Source: JAKZSU01 sp047517485 (GTDB taxonomy: Bacteria > Pseudomonadota > Alphaproteobacteria > UBA7887). Taken from it: a stretch of DNA of 37,484 bases. The position numbers were made by a program, and so were the translations under genes. Location of the stretch: contig JAKZSU010000217.1 in assembly GCA_047517485.1 (NCBI GenBank), forward strand, positions 1 through 37,484. The letters run 5' to 3'. Under the pieces are notes generated by a model. That model was not told the origin of the DNA and searched no databases. It was given only the letters and a program-made list of their open reading frames with translations. This document shows, one piece after another, positions 1 to 8,821 of the stretch (positions are counted from its first letter, which is position 1; every line of letters starts with the position of its first letter).

Positions 1-1162
1 GACAGGCGTCCCCCCCACCCAAACCCTCCCCCGCGAAGTGGGGAGGGTTTCCAGCGAGGAGGGTTTCTAGTTTGTTGAGCTTTTTGTCGGCCGGGTCGTC
101 GCGGGCGAAGCCGGCGGCGCGTTCGAGTTGTTCGATGACCGGATGGAGCGCCGAGTTGGTGTGATAGGGGCTGCATTGGTAGCGCAGCCTTGTATGAGGT
201 TCGTCCGCCAGGCGGTCGCGCAGCGCTTGGGTGATGCGGCTTTTGCCGATGCCGGGCTTGCCCGAAAGGACGATCAGCTGGCCTTCGCCGGCGCGGGCCT
301 GCTCCCAGCGCGCCATCACCATCGCCATCTCGGCGTCGCGGCCGACCAGCGGGGTGAGGTGCTGGTGGTGTGCCTCGAAACGGCCCTCGGTGACGGCGAT
401 GGCGGTTGCCCGCCACGCCGTAATGGGGTCGACGATACCTTTTAGCGCTTGCTCGCCGAGGTCATCGAGATCGAAGGTCTCGCCGACGAGTCGGCGGGTC
501 GATGGCCCGATGACCACTTCGTCAGCCCTGGCGAGGCCCTGAATGCGCGCCGCCAGGTTTGGCGTCTCGCCGACCGCCAGCTTCGGCACCGACGCGTCGC
601 CGGCACCGGTTTCACCGACCACCACCGGTCCGGTGGCGATGCCGACCCGGACGGCGAGCGGCGCTGGCGCCTCGACGTCCTTGACCGCGTCGATGATTTC
701 CAGCCCAGCGCGCACCGCCCTTTCCGCGTCATCCTCGTGCGCTTGCGGCCAGCCAAAGTACGTCATCAAGCCGTCGCCGAGATATTGCGCGACGTGGCCG
801 CCGTAGCGTTCGATCACCGTACCGGCGGCCTTCTGATACGCCTGCATCAGGGTGCGCAAATCTTCCGGATCGAGTTGTTCCGACAGCGCGGTCGAGCCGA
901 CGAGGTCGCAGAACATCACCGTAATCTGCCGCCGCTCGGCCTCGCGAGCGGGCGCCGGGGGAGCCTTGGTCTCGCTGCCAACGGGGGCCAGGCCGGCAAC
1001 GGCCCGGAGAAGTTTGCGGCGCGGGCCGATGGGAAGGCCCATGTCCTTGAGGTCGGCTTCGGTGATGTCGGGGAGCGCGTCGAGGTCGATTTGCTCGGCC
1101 TCAAAAGCCTCGGCGTGGTCGCCGAGCCCCTGTCCCTCCAGCCAATCGCGAATTTCGCTCAT
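1..1162 (-). CDS. Class III adenylate/guanylate cyclase with SAM domain and AAA-type ATPase region (partial, runs off left edge)
   Basis: 387 residues are visible from the ATG at 1162. Residues 4-57 look like a SAM (sterile alpha motif) domain. Residues 76-250 form a class III nucleotidyl cyclase: the metal-binding Asp lies in CDLVGS (D86), the second in LGDG (D130), and the transition-state pair is N202/R206 in NLAAR. The usual substrate-specifying Lys four residues before D130 is Gln, so the choice between ATP and GTP is not obvious. A linker with PLVGRDAEM leads into an ATPase domain with P-loop GKPGIGKS at 301-308. Proteins of this build normally continue for several hundred more residues (ATPase, often TPR repeats). 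Here the last 20 or so codons run through a palindromic repeat and no longer look like the family, so the gene may be interrupted. It is divergent from the oxidoreductase operon at 1281. Confidence 0.85.
   Translation of the reverse strand, partial: MSEIRDWLEGQGLGDHAEAFEAEQIDLDALPDITEADLKDMGLPIGPRRKLLRAVAGLAPVGSETKAPPAPAREAERRQITVMFCDLVGSTALSEQLDPEDLRTLMQAYQKAAGTVIERYGGHVAQYLGDGLMTYFGWPQAHEDDAERAVRAGLEIIDAVKDVEAPAPLAVRVGIATGPVVVGETGAGDASVPKLAVGETPNLAARIQGLARADEVVIGPSTRRLVGETFDLDDLGEQALKGIVDPITAWRATAIAVTEGRFEAHHQHLTPLVGRDAEMAMVMARWEQARAGEGQLIVLSGKPGIGKSRITQALRDRLADEPHTRLRYQCSPYHTNSALHPVIEQLERAAGFARDDPADKKLNKLETLLAGNPPHFAGEGLGGGDAC
21..50. repeat. Palindromic hairpin element inside the cyclase reading frame
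   Basis: AAACCCTCCCC (21-31) and GGGGAGGGTTT (40-50) form an 11-bp perfect stem around an 8-base loop. A further GGAGGGTTT copy follows at 58-66. Short GC-rich palindromes of this form resemble dispersed intergenic repeats. This one lies at the window edge and inside the still-open frame of the leftward cyclase gene. Confidence 0.6.
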
Positions 1163-1280
1163 CGCCTTGCCCCCACTCGAACACTCTACCCCAAAGACAC
1201 GTGGCAGTGGCAAGGCGTGGATTTGCGCTTGGTCGCGGCGTATGCTCCGGTTGCTAAGCAAAAATCGAAAGGCGGGCGCG

Positions 1281-3407
1281 GTGGAGCGATCGTTTGCGAA
1301 GGAAGTGGCCGAGCTTCGGCTTGGCGAGGGCGAGGTGTTTCACGGCGAGGGAATTCTCGCGGTCACCAAGGCGCTGTTGCAGTCCGGCGTGAGTTATATC
1401 GGCGGCTATCAGGGCTCGCCGGTCTCGCACCTGCTCGATGTGATGGTCGATGCGTCGGATTTGCTCGACGAGTTGGGCGTGCATTTGGAGACGCCGACCA
1501 ACGAGGCTTCGGCGGCGGCGATGCTCGGGGCCTCGATCAACTATCCGCTGCGCGGCGCGGTGACGTGGAAATCGACAGTGGGGACCAACGTCGCCTCGGA
1601 CGCGCTGTCGAACCTCGCCTCGGCGGGGGTGATGGGCGGCACTCTGATCGTCATCGGCGAGGATTACGGCGAGGGCGCGAGCATCATTCAGGAGCGCAGC
1701 CACGCGTTTGCCACCAAATCGTCGATCTGCCTGCTCGATCCGCGCCCCGACCTGCCGTGCATCGTGCGCACGGTGGAGAAAGCGTTCGAATTGTCGGAGG
1801 CGAGCAATCTGCCGGTGATGATGGAGCTGCGTATTCGCGCCTGTCACGTGCACGGCCGCTTCGAGGCCAAGGACAATGTGGCGCCGGCGATTTCGCGGCG
1901 CCAGGTTCTCGAGAAGCCGGATTTCGACTATTCGCGGATCTGTCTGCCGCCGGCGACCTACGCCCAGGAAAAGCAAAAGATAGAATTTCGCCTGCCGGCG
2001 GCGGTTCAATTTATTGCCGAGAATGGCATCAATGAAGTGATCCCTGGCGCGCGCGAGGATATCGGCATCGTCGTTCAGGGCGGGTTGACCAACACCGTTC
2101 TGCGCGGGCTGGCCAATCTCGGGCTGGCCGATGCGTTCGGTGATACACAAGTGCCGATTTACATTATGAACGCGACGTATCCCGTTGTTCCGGAAGAGAT
2201 AGTGTCGTTTTGTTCCGGCAAGAAATCGGTGCTGATGGTCGAGGAGGGCAATCCGAATTACCTCGAACAGGCGATCAAGGTGGCGCTGCGCGACGCCGAC
2301 GTGGATACCAAGGTCTACGGCAAGGGGATTTTGCCGATGGCCGGCGAATATACCGGCGAGGTGATGTTGCGCGGCCTTGCCGGATTCATGTCGGCATGCG
2401 GCGAGGCGAGCCACGGCGACAACCGCATCTCGGCGGTCGATGCGCTGAAGGGGGAAGCCGCCGAGCTCCTCGGCGAGCCGGTACCGCCGCGCCCCCCCAG
2501 TTTCTGCACCGGATGCCCGGAACGCCCGGTGTTCAGCGCGATGAAGATCGTCGAGAAGGAGCTTGGGCCGACCCATGTCAGCGCCGATATCGGCTGTCAT
2601 ACGTTTTCGACTTTGCCGCCGTTCAATATCGGTAACACGGTGATGGGGTACGGGCTCGGACTTGCGAGCTCGACCGGGATCGCGCCGAATTTTGGCAAGC
2701 GGGTGGTCAGTATCATGGGTGACGGCGGGTTCTGGCACAACGGACTGACCTCCGGGATCGCCAGCCACGCCTTCAACCGCGACGACGGTGTCCTGGTGAT
2801 CTTCAAGAACGGCTATTCCTCGGCGACCGGCTGGCAGTGGCTGCCTTCGAGCCGCACCGACCGCTTTGGCGCGCCGTCGGGCATGTCGATCGAGAAAGCC
2901 TTGCGTGGGGTAGGGGTCGATTGGATCAAGACCATCCATACCTACGACGTGGCGAAGATGATCAAAGGCCTAAGGTCGGCGATGACCACCACCGCCAAGG
3001 GGCTCAAGGTGATCATCGCCGATGGCGAATGCCAGTTGGCGCGGCAGCGCCGCATCCGTCCGCAAATCCGCAAAAAACTCGAGGCGGGGATTCGGGTGGT
3101 GCGCACCCGCTATGGCATCGACGACGAGATCTGCACCGGCGATCATTCGTGCATCCGGCTGTCGGGCTGCCCGTCGCTGACCGTCAAGCCCAATCCGGAC
3201 CCGTTGCGCGAGGATCCGGTGGCGCACGTCAACAATGACTGCGTCGGCTGCGGCCTATGCGGCGAGGTGGCGCACGCGGCGGTGCTATGCCCGTCGTTTT
3301 GGCGCGCCGAGGTAATCCAGAACCCGACCGCCTGGGATGTTTGGCTTGATCGGGTGCGACGCCGGGTGATCGGCTGGCTCGGCGGCTCGGTGTTGGAAGC
3401 CCGGTGA
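1281..3407 (+). CDS. iorA: Indolepyruvate:ferredoxin oxidoreductase, alpha subunit (thiamine diphosphate and iron-sulfur subunit)
   Basis: 708 aa. It catalyses CoA-dependent oxidative decarboxylation of arylpyruvates or related 2-oxo acids, passing electrons to ferredoxin. The N-terminal pyrimidine-binding region begins with GEGILAVTKAL and GGYQGSPVSHLLDV. CTGCPERP precedes the thiamine-diphosphate domain, whose GDGGFWHNG and downstream Asn (FKNGYSSATG) are the cofactor motif. The C-terminus carries ferredoxin-like Cys (CVGCGLC from residue 654, then a Cys before PSF). I chose GTG at 1281 because GAAAGG lies about 8 bases upstream and the family begins with a short ERSF/KEV-type sequence; ATG at 1242 is the alternative and adds 13 residues. 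The frame is open further upstream, but that part is antisense to the cyclase gene. It overlaps the beta subunit gene by 4 bases (GTGA), so the two are probably co-translated. Confidence 0.92.
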   Translation: MERSFAKEVAELRLGEGEVFHGEGILAVTKALLQSGVSYIGGYQGSPVSHLLDVMVDASDLLDELGVHLETPTNEASAAAMLGASINYPLRGAVTWKSTVGTNVASDALSNLASAGVMGGTLIVIGEDYGEGASIIQERSHAFATKSSICLLDPRPDLPCIVRTVEKAFELSEASNLPVMMELRIRACHVHGRFEAKDNVAPAISRRQVLEKPDFDYSRICLPPATYAQEKQKIEFRLPAAVQFIAENGINEVIPGAREDIGIVVQGGLTNTVLRGLANLGLADAFGDTQVPIYIMNATYPVVPEEIVSFCSGKKSVLMVEEGNPNYLEQAIKVALRDADVDTKVYGKGILPMAGEYTGEVMLRGLAGFMSACGEASHGDNRISAVDALKGEAAELLGEPVPPRPPSFCTGCPERPVFSAMKIVEKELGPTHVSADIGCHTFSTLPPFNIGNTVMGYGLGLASSTGIAPNFGKRVVSIMGDGGFWHNGLTSGIASHAFNRDDGVLVIFKNGYSSATGWQWLPSSRTDRFGAPSGMSIEKALRGVGVDWIKTIHTYDVAKMIKGLRSAMTTTAKGLKVIIADGECQLARQRRIRPQIRKKLEAGIRVVRTRYGIDDEICTGDHSCIRLSGCPSLTVKPNPDPLREDPVAHVNNDCVGCGLCGEVAHAAVLCPSFWRAEVIQNPTAWDVWLDRVRRRVIGWLGGSVLEAR

Positions 3408-4939
3408 CCACACCGAAGGACGCGAAACCGCATACGGTTTTGATCGCCGCGATGGGCGGCGAGGGCGGTGGCGTGCTGACCAATTGGCTGGTGAGCGCGG
3501 CGACCAAGGCCGGGCGGATCGTCCAAAGCACGTCGATCCCCGGGGTCGCGCAACGCACCGGCGCGACCACGTATTATGTCGAGATCTGGCCTGACTCCAC
3601 CACCGGCGAGCCGATTTCCGCGCTTTATCCGACCCCGGGCGAAGTCGACATCATGGTCGCCAGCGAGCTGATCGAGGCCGGCCGGGCGCTGCAGAACGGC
3701 TACGTCAGTCCCGATCGCACCTTGCTTGTCGCCTCGACCCACCGGGTTTTCTCGATGGACGAGAAGACCGCGATGGGCGACGGCCGGTTCGACGCCGGAC
3801 GGGTAACCGCCGCGGCGCGGAAACTCGCCAAGCAACCGATGCTCGCCGATCTCGACGCGGCGGCCAAGGCGGCGGGCGCGGCGATCAACGCGGTGATGCT
3901 CGGCGCCATCGCCCGCGCCGGCGATCTGCCGATTTCCGAGGACGCGTTTCGCGATGCGATCACCGACAGCGGCATAGCGGTGGCGGCGAACCTCGCCGGC
4001 TTCGACGCCGGGCTGGCATTGTCGGGCGAGGGCGCCGAAAGCGACGATGTGCCGATTGCCCCAACCCGGTCGGCGCGTGAGAGCACGCGCGACGATCTGC
4101 TTGCCAGGGCCCGGGCGGCGACACCGGAGGCATTGGCGGAATTTTTGGTCGAAGGGGTAAATCGGTTAGCCGAGTACCAGGATTGGCGCTATGCCCGGCG
4201 CTATCTCGATCATCTCGAGGCAATCATCGCCGCCGACCCGACGCGCGCGCGCGACGTGGCGCGCGAGACCGCGCGCTATCTGGCGCTGCATATGAGTTAC
4301 GAGGACGTCATCCGCGTCGCCCAGCTGAAAATCCGCCCCGAACGGTTGGCGCGCATTCACGCCGAAGTGGCGGCGGCGCCCGGTCAGCCGGTGCGGGTGA
4401 GCGAATTTCTCAAACCGGGGGTCGACGAACTGTGTGCGCTGCTGCCCGGTTTTCTCGCCCGGCCGATTCTCGCCTGGGCCGATCGGCGCGGGTTGAGCGA
4501 CAAGTTGAATGTGGGTATCCGCCTCAACAGCGGCAGTATCACCGGGTATCTGGTGCTCAAGATGCTGGCCGGCTTGCGGCCCTTGCGTCGTCTCGGCTTT
4601 CGCTACGCCGAGGACCAGCGGCGGATCGAGGACTGGCTCGACTTGATCGAGCAGGCGCTGGGGCGCGACGCGGACTTCGCGCTGGAGATCGCCAAGCTGG
4701 CGCGTTTGATCAAGGGCTATGGCGAGACCCATCAACGGGGGGTCACCAATTATCAGCGAATTCGCGACGCCGTGGTGCGCCCGGTCGTAGCGAACGCGTC
4801 TAATATTGCGGGGGCCGCCGAGCGGCTTCGATCGGCCGCGGAGGCGGCGCTCGCCGATCCCAGCGGCGACGCCTTGGCAGCAATCCTCGCCGAGGTTTCC
4901 GCGTCGATCGATCCCGTGGCGGCGAAAGCGGCGGAGTAA
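3404..4939 (+). CDS. iorB: Indolepyruvate:ferredoxin oxidoreductase, beta subunit with C-terminal DUF6537-type extension
   Basis: 511 aa, GTG start overlapping the alpha-subunit stop. Residues 10-190 are the gamma-type domain of 2-oxoacid oxidoreductases, opening with AMGGEGGGVLTNWL and containing IPGVAQRTGATTYYVE. Residues 210 to about 490 are the helical extension (DUF6537-like) found on the long beta subunits of proteobacteria; the classical archaeal subunit is only about 200 aa. Together with the preceding gene it forms a complete two-subunit enzyme. The natural substrate (indolepyruvate, phenylpyruvate or another 2-oxo acid) cannot be fixed from sequence. The 115 bases that follow hold no gene. 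Confidence 0.9.
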   Translation: MTTPKDAKPHTVLIAAMGGEGGGVLTNWLVSAATKAGRIVQSTSIPGVAQRTGATTYYVEIWPDSTTGEPISALYPTPGEVDIMVASELIEAGRALQNGYVSPDRTLLVASTHRVFSMDEKTAMGDGRFDAGRVTAAARKLAKQPMLADLDAAAKAAGAAINAVMLGAIARAGDLPISEDAFRDAITDSGIAVAANLAGFDAGLALSGEGAESDDVPIAPTRSARESTRDDLLARARAATPEALAEFLVEGVNRLAEYQDWRYARRYLDHLEAIIAADPTRARDVARETARYLALHMSYEDVIRVAQLKIRPERLARIHAEVAAAPGQPVRVSEFLKPGVDELCALLPGFLARPILAWADRRGLSDKLNVGIRLNSGSITGYLVLKMLAGLRPLRRLGFRYAEDQRRIEDWLDLIEQALGRDADFALEIAKLARLIKGYGETHQRGVTNYQRIRDAVVRPVVANASNIAGAAERLRSAAEAALADPSGDALAAILAEVSASIDPVAAKAAE

Positions 4940-4958
4940 AACCGCTCTCGGCCGGCCA

Positions 4959-4986
4959 TTGCCGGCTTCACAACTCGCGATATATC
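4959..4986 (+). promoter_or_regulatory. Possible sigma-70-type promoter for the GGDEF-EAL gene
   Basis: TTGCCG (4959-4964) is separated by 16 bases from TATATC (4981-4986). Each hexamer matches 4 of 6 consensus positions. It lies about 70 bases before the start codon at 5055, in the only gap after the iorAB operon. This is a weak match and the call rests on position as much as on sequence. Confidence 0.3.
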
Positions 4987-5054
4987 ACTTGGTATTGAGG
5001 GCAACGCCTTAACCCGAGGCGAACCGCCGTTATTTATGCGGCATCGGAAGTTAG

Positions 5055-7880
5055 ATGAGCGATATCAAGAGAACAGGACGGGCGCACGCCGCGACCAGTC
5101 TCGCGTCCGCCATGGCCACCGTAGGGCATGACCGGGGCGCGATTTATACCGGCGCGGGGTTGGTGGTCGCGATCGCCGCGTCGGTCGCCGCCGTGGTCGC
5201 GTTCACCCTGGTCTATTGGCATGCGCTGGCGAGCGAACCGCTGTTCTCTTGGGCCGTCGTCGGTTGCGCGGTCGCGCTGGTCGGCGGTGTGTGGTTGCAA
5301 AGACGCCTGGCCGCCGGTCAAGTGCCCGAGTCCGCGATGGCGAAGAGCGTTCTCGGATGGGCGATCGCAACCGCGTTGGTATGGCTAGCGATGCCGACGT
5401 CGGCGGCGTTTCTTGCCGGCGGCGAGACGAAATGGCCGATGCTGGTGATCCCGCTGTATGTCGCGGTCGGCTGGATATGGGTCTATCCGCTTTATCCTTC
5501 GTCGATGCTTGTTGTTTGTGGCGGCGCGGTGAGCGCGGTTTCGGTTCGCTTCGTTATGCTCGGCGGCATCGGGGCTCTGGCCGCGGCGGCGGGCCTTGTT
5601 TTGGTGGCCGCAATCGTGGTTGGTCTGGTTTTGCTCAACGCGAAATTCCTCAAAAAGGCCGCGCGGAGGGGTCAGCCGGGCAGCTTGTTCCGCCCTAAGT
5701 ATGGTGGCTCGGCCGCCGGGGATGGGACCGCGGTCGCGACCCGTAAGCTTTCCGAGCGCGAGCTGGAAAATCGTCTCGAATGGTTCGGGCGTGCCGAAAC
5801 GGTCGCCGATATCGGCCAGTGGTATTGGCCGATCGGATCGAACGAGGTGCAATGGTCGGGCGCGATGTACCGCTTGGCGGGAGTCGATGCGGACAGTTTC
5901 GAGCCGACATATCACGCGGTGATCGAGCTCTATCACAAGGCGGACCGCGAACGCGTCCAAGCGATCTATCGAGACGCCATGGACCGGCGCGCGCCGTTTG
6001 AATTCGAGACCTCGATTATCCGCGCGAACGGCGAGGAACGCGAAATTCTGGTGCAAGGTCGATGCGAAACCGAAGGCGACACCCTGGTCGCCTTGTTCGG
6101 CTTTTTTCAAGACATCACCGATCGCAAGACCGCCGAGCAAGCGTTACGCCGCAGCGAGGCGTTCTATCGGGCGATCGTCGAGGCCCAAAGCGAACTCATT
6201 TTTCGCTGTTTGTTCGACGGCGCCTTGACCTTTGTCAACGAAGCGTTTTGCCGGTTTTTCGGAGTGGCGCGGAACGACGCCATCGGCGCATGCCTGTTCG
6301 AGCCCGACGATCCCCAGGCGCCGATCATGCCCCGCGAGGCGGCCGAAGTCCTGAACGTGGCATTCGAAAAACTGACCCCGGAGATTCCGCGGGCCACCGA
6401 GGAAATCGAAATTGTCGGCAGCGACGGCGAGACCCGCTGGCTGCTGTGCACCCATCAGGCCCTGTTCGATCACCGCGATTTTCTCATCGAATATCAAACC
6501 GTCGCCCTCGAAATTACCGATCGCAAGCTCGCCGATAGTAAAATCCAGTATCTCGCCCATCACGATGCGCTCACCGGTCTGCCCAACCGCGCGCTGTTCC
6601 ACGACCGCATGGAGCTGGCGATGGCGCATGCCGAGCGGAACCAGGGTCGGGCCGCGATCCTTTTGCTCGATCTCGATAATTTCAAGCACGTCAACGACGC
6701 GTTGGGACACGCGACGGGCGACATATTGCTGCGCGATGTCGCTGGGCGGCTGAAGGAATGCGTGCGCGCGGTGGACACCGTGGCGCGTCTCGGCGGCGAC
6801 GAGTTCGTGATTATTCAGGCCGGGATCGAGACCGGCGAACAAGCGGTGATTCTGGCCGAGCGCATTCGTGCCGCGATCACCAAACCCTTCGCAATCGAAG
6901 GCCACGATATCCAAACCGGAACCAGTATCGGCATCACCATCTACCCTGACGACAGCGTCGATTCGGCGCAGGTACTCAAGAATGCCGATATGGCGCTCTA
7001 TCGGGCAAAGGCGCGCGAACGCGGGACCTACGAGTTTTACTCGAGAGAGCTTGGCCGCACCGCGCAAAAGCGGCTCGACATTGCCGCCGGCCTGCGTCGC
7101 GCCCTGGCGGTGGGCGAGGAATTGTCGCTGGTCTTCCAGCCGAAATTCTCCTTAGACACCGGCCATGCGATCGGCGTCGAGGCGCTGTTGCGGTGGGATC
7201 GCCCGGGTCACGAACCGATCTCGCCGGCCGAGTTTATTCCCGTCGCCGAGGCGACCGGATTGATCCTGCCGATCGGCGAATGGGTGCTGCGGCGCGCCTG
7301 CGAACATCTCAAGGGTTGGCGCGACGCCGGGGTTCCGATGGTGCCCCTTTCGGTCAACCTTTCAGCCGCTCAGTTTCGCGATCAGACCTTGGTCGACAAG
7401 ATCAAATGCTGTCTCGACGATTTCACCATCGATCCGGCCATGCTGGAAATCGAAATCACCGAAACGGCGCTCATGCACGACGCCGAAACCGCGACCAATA
7501 CCCTGTGCGAGCTGGTCGGAGTCGGGATCTCGGTTTCGATCGACGACTTCGGCACCGGCTATTCGTCGCTGAACTATTTGAAGCAGTTCCCGGTTGGCAA
7601 GCTCAAGATCGACCGCAGCTTCGTCGCCGACATCGGCATCAGCAACGAGGATTCGGCGATCGCGCGGGCGGTCATCCAACTTGGCCATAGCCTCGGTCTC
7701 TCGGTGCTGGCGGAAGGCGTGGAGACGAATGCGCAACTCGAAGTCTTGCGCGACCTTGGCTGCGACGAAGTGCAGGGGTTCTTGATGAGCCGCCCGGTGA
7801 CCGCGGACGAGTATGCGCGCTCGATGAGCAATATTTGGGCCGACATGTCAGGCGAGGACCTAGCCACCGTCGATGCCTGA
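5055..7880 (+). CDS. Membrane-anchored PAS-PAS-GGDEF-EAL protein (c-di-GMP synthesis and/or breakdown)
   Basis: 941 aa. ATG at 5055 has GGAAG 5 bases upstream. Residues about 25-205 hold five or six hydrophobic segments, a membrane-embedded sensory or anchoring region. Two PAS-like domains follow (about 235-355 and 365-490; the phrases DITDRK and EITDRK mark their ends). The diguanylate cyclase domain has an intact GGDEF at 580-584, and RAVD lies five residues before it, the spacing of the allosteric I-site. The EAL domain starts with EALLRW (709) and keeps EITETALM, DDFGTGYSS and AEGVE, residues of active phosphodiesterases. Both activities are therefore predicted possible; which dominates depends on what the PAS and membrane parts sense. 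The next gene is convergent and its stop codon abuts this one. Confidence 0.95.
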   Translation: MSDIKRTGRAHAATSLASAMATVGHDRGAIYTGAGLVVAIAASVAAVVAFTLVYWHALASEPLFSWAVVGCAVALVGGVWLQRRLAAGQVPESAMAKSVLGWAIATALVWLAMPTSAAFLAGGETKWPMLVIPLYVAVGWIWVYPLYPSSMLVVCGGAVSAVSVRFVMLGGIGALAAAAGLVLVAAIVVGLVLLNAKFLKKAARRGQPGSLFRPKYGGSAAGDGTAVATRKLSERELENRLEWFGRAETVADIGQWYWPIGSNEVQWSGAMYRLAGVDADSFEPTYHAVIELYHKADRERVQAIYRDAMDRRAPFEFETSIIRANGEEREILVQGRCETEGDTLVALFGFFQDITDRKTAEQALRRSEAFYRAIVEAQSELIFRCLFDGALTFVNEAFCRFFGVARNDAIGACLFEPDDPQAPIMPREAAEVLNVAFEKLTPEIPRATEEIEIVGSDGETRWLLCTHQALFDHRDFLIEYQTVALEITDRKLADSKIQYLAHHDALTGLPNRALFHDRMELAMAHAERNQGRAAILLLDLDNFKHVNDALGHATGDILLRDVAGRLKECVRAVDTVARLGGDEFVIIQAGIETGEQAVILAERIRAAITKPFAIEGHDIQTGTSIGITIYPDDSVDSAQVLKNADMALYRAKARERGTYEFYSRELGRTAQKRLDIAAGLRRALAVGEELSLVFQPKFSLDTGHAIGVEALLRWDRPGHEPISPAEFIPVAEATGLILPIGEWVLRRACEHLKGWRDAGVPMVPLSVNLSAAQFRDQTLVDKIKCCLDDFTIDPAMLEIEITETALMHDAETATNTLCELVGVGISVSIDDFGTGYSSLNYLKQFPVGKLKIDRSFVADIGISNEDSAIARAVIQLGHSLGLSVLAEGVETNAQLEVLRDLGCDEVQGFLMSRPVTADEYARSMSNIWADMSGEDLATVDA

Positions 7881-8765
7881 TCACATGTCGTCCAAATAGG
7901 CGATCAAATCCTCCAGTTTCCGCTTCGCCTCGCGGCGCACCGCCTCGACATCGCGATCGCTCCAGTCATAGAATCCCCGTCCCGTCTTGGCGCCAAGATC
8001 GCCGGCGTCATACTTGTCCTGCAATAATCGGCACGGCGCCGCGCCATGATGAAGCGCCGGGACGATACTGCGTTGGGCCAGCGCGTGGACATCGAGACCA
8101 CTCAGATCCTTTTGTTCGATCAAGCCGGTGATGCAAAGCCTGGGCCCAAACAGGGTGCGCGCGAAACGATCGACATCCTCGACCGAGCAGACGCCGGATT
8201 CGATGAGATAATAGGCCTCGTGAAGAATCGCGTGTTGCAGGCGATTGATCAGGAATCCGGTGATCGGCTTGTTGAGGACGATGACCTGCTTGCCGCTGCG
8301 CTCCAAGGCATCGATGGTGCGCGCCAGAACATCGTCGCGGGTCTCCGGCAACCGCGCGACCTCGAGCATGGGGAGCGAATCCGCCGGCTGCATGTAATGC
8401 GCGGCAAGAAACCGTTCGCGCGCGCCTAACGCGGCGGCGATCTCCTCGATCGGCAGGCCGGAGGTGTTGGTGGCGAGGATCGGGCCCTCCGGGCCGCTGC
8501 CGTAGGCGTCTTCGAGGGCGCGGAAAGTGGCGATTTTGGTCGCCATGTCCTCGGGCACCGACTCAATGATCAAATCCGGTGGTTGCGCCGGCGGCTCGGC
8601 GACCGCGGTGATGCCGTGGGGAAGCGCACCGTGGCGGTCGGGGTCGCGGCTGAGCACGGTAGTCGCGAAACCGGCGCGCGCGAAGGACAGCGCGATGCCG
8701 CTCCCCATGGCGCCATAGCCGATGATGAGAACGCGCTCGATCGGCGCGGTATCGATAACCGTCAT
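7881..8765 (-). CDS. 3-hydroxyacyl-CoA dehydrogenase family protein
   Basis: 294 aa, NAD-dependent oxidation of a 3-hydroxyacyl-CoA or similar 3-hydroxy acid. The N-terminal Rossmann fold has the dinucleotide motif GYGAMG (GxGxxG) near residue 17. NTSGLPIEEIA and the AHYMQP segment (likely catalytic His) follow. GFLINRLQ opens the C-terminal helical domain, which ends in the typical KTGRGFYDW. It is a stand-alone dehydrogenase without an enoyl-CoA hydratase part, the size of 3-hydroxybutyryl-CoA or L-gulonate/carnitine dehydrogenases; the exact substrate is not clear. It is divergent from the maleylacetate reductase-like gene with 56 bases between the starts, so the two may share control. Confidence 0.88.
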   Translation of the reverse strand: MTVIDTAPIERVLIIGYGAMGSGIALSFARAGFATTVLSRDPDRHGALPHGITAVAEPPAQPPDLIIESVPEDMATKIATFRALEDAYGSGPEGPILATNTSGLPIEEIAAALGARERFLAAHYMQPADSLPMLEVARLPETRDDVLARTIDALERSGKQVIVLNKPITGFLINRLQHAILHEAYYLIESGVCSVEDVDRFARTLFGPRLCITGLIEQKDLSGLDVHALAQRSIVPALHHGAAPCRLLQDKYDAGDLGAKTGRGFYDWSDRDVEAVRREAKRKLEDLIAYLDDM

Positions 8766-8821
8766 GTGGGGTCCCCTGGGTCTGAATCCGTGGCAGTATG
8801 CGCGAAATCGGGAGGATGGCC

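Noticed and set aside
449..2035. Long rightward open frame (528 codons) across the cyclase and iorA
   Set aside because: It is antisense to the cyclase in its first part and out of frame with iorA in the second; composition is Arg/Gly/Ala-rich without motifs.
1254..2939. Leftward open frame of 561 codons opposite iorA
   Set aside because: Mirror frame of a GC-rich coding sequence; rich in Arg, His and Asp, no recognisable domain, whereas iorA has full catalytic motifs.
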